From an uncultured Prevotellaceae bacterium (GTDB taxonomy: Bacteria > Bacteroidota > Bacteroidia > Bacteroidales > Bacteroidaceae): a stretch of DNA of 19,856 nucleotides. The translations under genes were made by a program, and so were the position numbers. Below the pieces are notes generated by a model. The model had not been told where the DNA came from. It did no database searches and was given only the letters and a program-made list of their open reading frames with translations. Every line of letters begins with the position of its first letter. The first letter of the stretch is position 1. The stretch lies in the NCBI GenBank assembly GCA_946539635.1, contig CAMNHS010000008.1:1-19856 (forward strand), given 5' to 3'. This document shows, piece by piece, positions 15,733 through 19,856 of the stretch.

Positions 15733-18700
15733 TAAACAGCAGCTCCAACTGCTCACCATTTTTGCCCTATATGATACTGAGGGTTCGCAGGCTAACAGAA
15801 TTTTACCAATTCTAAACAGTCTGCCAACAGGTCCGTGTACTGACCTAAAGCATCTCACGAAATCCCTTTACACACAAGGATTGATTGACGAATACTCTTT
15901 CAATTGGCGTACAGACTCCTATGATCATTGTGTAAAACCCGAGTTACTCATCAAGGTGATGCAATATCTCGTGGAAAAGAAACCTGAGGAGACAGTAGAA
16001 GTGCTGAATGCAGTAGGAGCAGATTTGCAACCAACCATTATACAGAAAATGCTATGGGAGTTTATCAGCAGTTCCTATCAGCATGTAAATATTGAAAAGA
16101 TTGACGATTTTGCTATCAGCAAAAATCTCGAAATCCTCGTTCCTGCTGTTCTGGATTATCGTTTTGCCCCACTATTGTTGCTCTTTAACAAGGCAAATTT
16201 CTTCGGGCTCATCGAAAACACAATAAGGTATCTCTTTTCGTCAGGTGAGTTGACAGACATATATCATTTGAAAAACCTGATAAAAGGTTACCAAAATACT
16301 GAGATTACACAACAGAAGGAAAGTTTACAATGCACACTGGATCTCTATAGCTACTTAGCTTATGGTAAGACGCCTGACTTCCTTCTGTCCTCGAACAGAG
16401 ACCATCGCGTCATAGCAGGAATATATGAAGCTCTTCACGGCAACGATAAAAAGGGCTTTGAACACTTAAAGAAAGCTCTTTCGCTAAATAACAAAGACAA
16501 AGGCTATTCCACCTCAAAGCCATACCTGCCAATGGAGATTGCCAATTTTTACTTTGTTACCATAGCCAAACGCACTTTTAGTGAGGAAGGACGTAAGAAA
16601 GCATTGGGCATCAGTAAGGTTCAAGAGGAGAATCTGACACGTGCAGCAAAAGTGCTGTATGGCATTCTATATAGTTCCAACTCTGAGAAACAGCAAAAGA
16701 AAGACCTTATGGCTCTTCTTACTAGCAAGAAAGGCATTGACCGTGTAATGGCAAAGATGATGTTCCAGTATATTGGCATGACAAATGCTGAGACACAGGT
16801 AACAGAACTATCTGATGTTCATATACAATGGAACATCCTCAAGGAAAATACCCTGCTGATGAATATGCCTCATCAAGAAGATTCAAAAGACCGCTATACA
16901 CCTCCTACCAGAAAGGCGTACTTTATGACAAGCCCCCGAGTCAGAACAGTAGAAACCCGCATACAATCAATGCTGAAGAGCGGACAATGGGGAGCGGGGA
17001 AACGCCTTAGCGGACAAACCAAGATGATAGAAGATGTCCTGATAGAGGTTCTGGAGGGCACCCCACTCTATGGAGGAAAATACGCGCCACACTACATCAT
17101 AGAAGTGAATGAAGAGATGCCATACATGCGAGTCACACGTACTCCAAATGGTTTTACAGTTGACAGTAATGTACCTCGCGAGGCAATAGAACAAGGCATT
17201 TTTATTAGTCATAGGGGCAGGACATCAATAAACTTTATACGCATTGGCGAAAGGCAACGGAAATACTATGATCGTCTCGTAGAAAAAATTTTCCCCTTGT
17301 CAATGGAGGAAAAACTGAAGAACTTTCTTGTAAAAGCCAGCATGCAACGTTTTGCTGATGGTTCAAGATTAGAGATTCATAGCGACCTCTTAGAAGGTGG
17401 TTCTACTTTGCCTATACGAGATGCTGATACAAAACTGGTAATACAGATTCTCAAGCAGGAAAAGCAGCGATATGCTATAGAGATCTTTATACGCACGATA
17501 GAAGGTGGTAAGGTGCGGTTGATACCAGGACGAGGAAAACAAGTTATAATCGATGGAATAGGTGAAAACCGCACTCGGATAAATCGCGATATGGAGTGTG
17601 AACTTAAAATTTTCAACGATTTCATTGATGCAACAGCACTATATGGCGAAACCTCCATGACACTTGGGATATATGACCTCTTGCCCATATTGGAATATGC
17701 ACAACAGCATCAAGATACTATAATATGCGAATGGCCAGAAGGTATATCACTCAACATAAAAACAAAGAGTACAAGCAGCATCTGGAATGGTAGCATCAGA
17801 CGCAATGAAAACGGATGGTTTGATATAGAGGGTAGCATAAACATTGACCACGAAAAAGTGCTTTCTATGGCACAACTGCTGGAACTTTCGGCTCAAAGCC
17901 ACGGAAGATATATTCGCCTCAGTGATGGAGAATTTTTGGCACTATCTGAAAAACTGCGTCAACAGCTTAACAGACTCGTTACCATCGCATCAAGACACCA
18001 TTCACGACTACAGATGTCTCCCTTTTCTGCAGCTCTTCTAAGCAACGACGTGCTCGAAGGAGAACTACAATTAGAAGGAGACGAGGAGTTGCGAGAAATA
18101 CGTCAGCGTATAAAAAATGCTAGTGTATACCACCCACCTATACCTTCTACCCTACAAGCGACATTACGTACATATCAGAAAGAAGGTTACCAATGGATGA
18201 TGCGACTGAACAAATGGGGAGCAGGGGCACTTCTTGCAGACGATATGGGACTTGGTAAGACTATACAAACGATAGCCTTGCTTCTTGCAAGAGCAAAAGA
18301 AGGTCCTGCTCTCGTAATAGCACCAGCCTCCGTAACACCAAACTGGAATACAGAGTTCGCACGTTTTGCTCCTAGCCTCAACGTCATAATGCTCAACTAC
18401 GAAATAAATCGTGCTGATGCCATTAAACAGGCTGGACCGGGAGATGTTGTCGTTATGTCATATATGTTGCTGCTAAGCGTAAAAGAAGATGTCATCAATA
18501 AACAGTGGAAGACAATCTGCTTAGATGAAGCACATATCATCAAGAATCGCGGTGCCAAGACTTCAGCAGTTGCGATGAAACTGAAGAGTGACTACCGCAT
18601 AATGCTGACAGGTACACCTGTACAGAACCACCTTGGTGAGTTGTGGAACCTCTTCCAATTTGTCAATCCTGGACTTTTGGGCAGTTTTGAAAATTTCAAC

Positions 18701-19519
18701 AAACGTTTTATTCAGCCAATAGAACTGCTTCACGATAAGGTAGCACAAGAGAATCTGGACAACCTTATAAAGCCATTCATGTTACGTAGGACAAAAGACA
18801 AGGTGGCACAGGAATTGCCAGATAAGGAAGAAATATATCAGCATGTCACACTTTCTGAAGAGGAAAAACTCAAATATGAAGTTATGCGCCAAAAGACGCA
18901 AACTCTAATTGAAGAGGAACTACGGAACAATGCAGGAAACCAGAATGTCTCCTTCAACACTTTGGCAGAGATTACAAAACTACGCCTCTGCGCTTGCAGC
19001 AAATCTAAAATTGTTGCACTTACGGAATTACTGATAACAATCATGGAAGGCGGTGGTAGTTCCTTGGTATTCTCACAATTTACGACATACCTCACACAGA
19101 TAAAGAAGAATCTTGATGAAGCCCACATACATTATATATATATTGACGGCTCAACACCTATAAAGGAACGCCAACAACTTGTGGAAAGATTCCAAAATGG
19201 AGATTGTCCCGTATTCCTCATTTCTCTCAAGGCTGGCGGATTGGGACTTAATCTTACACGTGCAAACTATGTCATACATATGGATCCATGGTGGAATCCA
19301 GCCATTGAAGCACAAGCAACAGATCGTGCACACCGCATTGGACAGAAGCAGGCCGTAACTGTATATCACCTCATTTCGGAAGGAACTATTGAGGAGAAAA
19401 TACAACGTCTCCATGCTAGAAAGAAGAAATTGGTAGATAATGTCTTGAAAGCAACAGATATGAGTTATCGCCTCACAGGTGAAGAGTTGTTGGAAATGGT
19501 AAGAGGAGAGAACATATAA
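15716..19519 (+). CDS. SNF2-family DEAD/DEAH-box helicase, long
   Basis: This is a 1267-residue Swi2/Snf2-type ATPase, of the kind that translocates on duplex DNA and displaces bound proteins such as RNA polymerase. The ATPase core fills about the last 450 residues: motif I DDMGLGKT (842-849), motif II DEAH (937-940), motif III LTGTPVQNHLGELWNLFQF, and motif VI DRAHRIGQ (1203-1210). The first ~800 residues have no domain I can name; the first half appears helical and repeat-like, the rest alpha/beta. The start is doubtful: the earliest in-frame choice is the TTG at 15716 (a stop lies at 15692), which overlaps sufE by 17 nt, and the next in-frame Met is about 80 residues in. It overlaps the next gene by one base (TAATG). 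The cellular role is unknown. Confidence 0.92.
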   Translation: MLSALNKQQLQLLTIFALYDTEGSQANRILPILNSLPTGPCTDLKHLTKSLYTQGLIDEYSFNWRTDSYDHCVKPELLIKVMQYLVEKKPEETVEVLNAVGADLQPTIIQKMLWEFISSSYQHVNIEKIDDFAISKNLEILVPAVLDYRFAPLLLLFNKANFFGLIENTIRYLFSSGELTDIYHLKNLIKGYQNTEITQQKESLQCTLDLYSYLAYGKTPDFLLSSNRDHRVIAGIYEALHGNDKKGFEHLKKALSLNNKDKGYSTSKPYLPMEIANFYFVTIAKRTFSEEGRKKALGISKVQEENLTRAAKVLYGILYSSNSEKQQKKDLMALLTSKKGIDRVMAKMMFQYIGMTNAETQVTELSDVHIQWNILKENTLLMNMPHQEDSKDRYTPPTRKAYFMTSPRVRTVETRIQSMLKSGQWGAGKRLSGQTKMIEDVLIEVLEGTPLYGGKYAPHYIIEVNEEMPYMRVTRTPNGFTVDSNVPREAIEQGIFISHRGRTSINFIRIGERQRKYYDRLVEKIFPLSMEEKLKNFLVKASMQRFADGSRLEIHSDLLEGGSTLPIRDADTKLVIQILKQEKQRYAIEIFIRTIEGGKVRLIPGRGKQVIIDGIGENRTRINRDMECELKIFNDFIDATALYGETSMTLGIYDLLPILEYAQQHQDTIICEWPEGISLNIKTKSTSSIWNGSIRRNENGWFDIEGSINIDHEKVLSMAQLLELSAQSHGRYIRLSDGEFLALSEKLRQQLNRLVTIASRHHSRLQMSPFSAALLSNDVLEGELQLEGDEELREIRQRIKNASVYHPPIPSTLQATLRTYQKEGYQWMMRLNKWGAGALLADDMGLGKTIQTIALLLARAKEGPALVIAPASVTPNWNTEFARFAPSLNVIMLNYEINRADAIKQAGPGDVVVMSYMLLLSVKEDVINKQWKTICLDEAHIIKNRGAKTSAVAMKLKSDYRIMLTGTPVQNHLGELWNLFQFVNPGLLGSFENFNKRFIQPIELLHDKVAQENLDNLIKPFMLRRTKDKVAQELPDKEEIYQHVTLSEEEKLKYEVMRQKTQTLIEEELRNNAGNQNVSFNTLAEITKLRLCACSKSKIVALTELLITIMEGGGSSLVFSQFTTYLTQIKKNLDEAHIHYIYIDGSTPIKERQQLVERFQNGDCPVFLISLKAGGLGLNLTRANYVIHMDPWWNPAIEAQATDRAHRIGQKQAVTVYHLISEGTIEEKIQRLHARKKKLVDNVLKATDMSYRLTGEELLEMVRGENI

Positions 19520-19856
19520 TGAAACAGATACTTCTCACCTTAATATTGCTAGTTATACTTTCTGTACCAAGCATGGCCCAGAAAGCAGCCGATATTGTTA
19601 CTCTACAAATTCCACACTATGATAAAGACGGAAATCCAACAACAGGTATTCTAGAATGTAACAAAAGCATAGCAAAAGATTTGGAGGAAATTTTTGCTGA
19701 GTTATATAAGGCAAAATATCGCATTGAACGTATGCGCCCTACCAGCGAATATGATGGTGATGATGATAAAAGTATGGCAGCAAATAACACTTCATGTTAC
19801 AACTATCGGGGTATGACAGGCTCGAAGAAACGCCTTTCTAAACATGCTCTCGGACT
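19519..19856 (+). CDS. M15-family metallopeptidase, N-terminal part (cut by window edge)
   Basis: The frame begins at an ATG that shares its A with the helicase stop (TAATG) and is still open at the window end, giving 112 residues. MKQILLTLILLVILSVPSMAQ is a signal peptide, so the protein is exported. Residues 68-112 match M15 peptidases (VanY/M15C, D,D-carboxypeptidases or L,D-endopeptidases of peptidoglycan): MRPTSEYDGDDDKSMAANNTS and SKHALG. His109 of the SxHxxG motif is the expected first zinc ligand; the following Asp and the second His lie beyond the window. It is probably a cell-wall peptidase, last visible gene of the nadA operon. Confidence 0.82.
   Translation, partial: MKQILLTLILLVILSVPSMAQKAADIVTLQIPHYDKDGNPTTGILECNKSIAKDLEEIFAELYKAKYRIERMRPTSEYDGDDDKSMAANNTSCYNYRGMTGSKKRLSKHALG

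Noticed and set aside
1..19856. Mobile elements, CRISPR arrays, toxin-antitoxin or phage-defence genes
   Set aside because: No transposase, integrase, regularly spaced repeat or defence-type gene pair is seen. The SNF2 helicase sits in a housekeeping operon without a methylase or nuclease partner, so a defence role is not supported.

Overview
The window comes from the chromosome of a member of the Bacteroidales, most likely Prevotella or a close relative. The evidence is of several kinds. Promoters fit the Bacteroidota TTG/TTTG, 19-20 nt, TAnnTTTG pattern. Shine-Dalgarno sequences are essentially absent, with A-rich leaders instead. The tRNA carries no encoded CCA. The gene families are typical of the phylum: S46 dipeptidyl-peptidase, bacterial GH3, DUF3108, and a Big_5-type Ig-like lipoprotein. 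The genus is an inference. I see no mobile element, CRISPR array, rRNA or broken gene.

Left part (1-4020, + strand): the 3' half of a tRNA-Asn(GUU) and its terminator come first. An S41 (C-terminal processing) protease with a very short predicted leader follows, and then rnr (RNase R).

Middle part (4027-10874, - strand, read right to left): tmRNA (ssrA) is followed after only two bases by the start codon of a GH3-family adenylating enzyme. Next, with touching or overlapping ends, come an Ig-like-domain lipoprotein, a DUF3108 protein and an S46 dipeptidyl-peptidase. The spacing implies one transcript of cell-envelope genes that begins with tmRNA. The rnr and S46 genes converge with six bases between their stop codons.

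Intergenic part (10875-11581): this 707-base stretch is dense in signals. It holds the tmRNA promoter, a likely unannotated minus-strand small RNA (about 10990-11199) with its own promoter and terminator, a C8 tract, two near-identical palindromic repeats 22 bp apart, and the nadA promoter(s).

Right part (11582 to the end, + strand): nadA, cysS, a U32-family protein (TrhP/YegQ type), sufE, a 1267-residue SNF2-family helicase, and the start of an M15 metallopeptidase. The last four junctions overlap, so this reads as one operon. Its first four genes share a sulfur, cysteine and Fe-S theme: two probable [4Fe-4S] proteins, a SufE sulfur-transfer protein and cysteinyl-tRNA synthetase.
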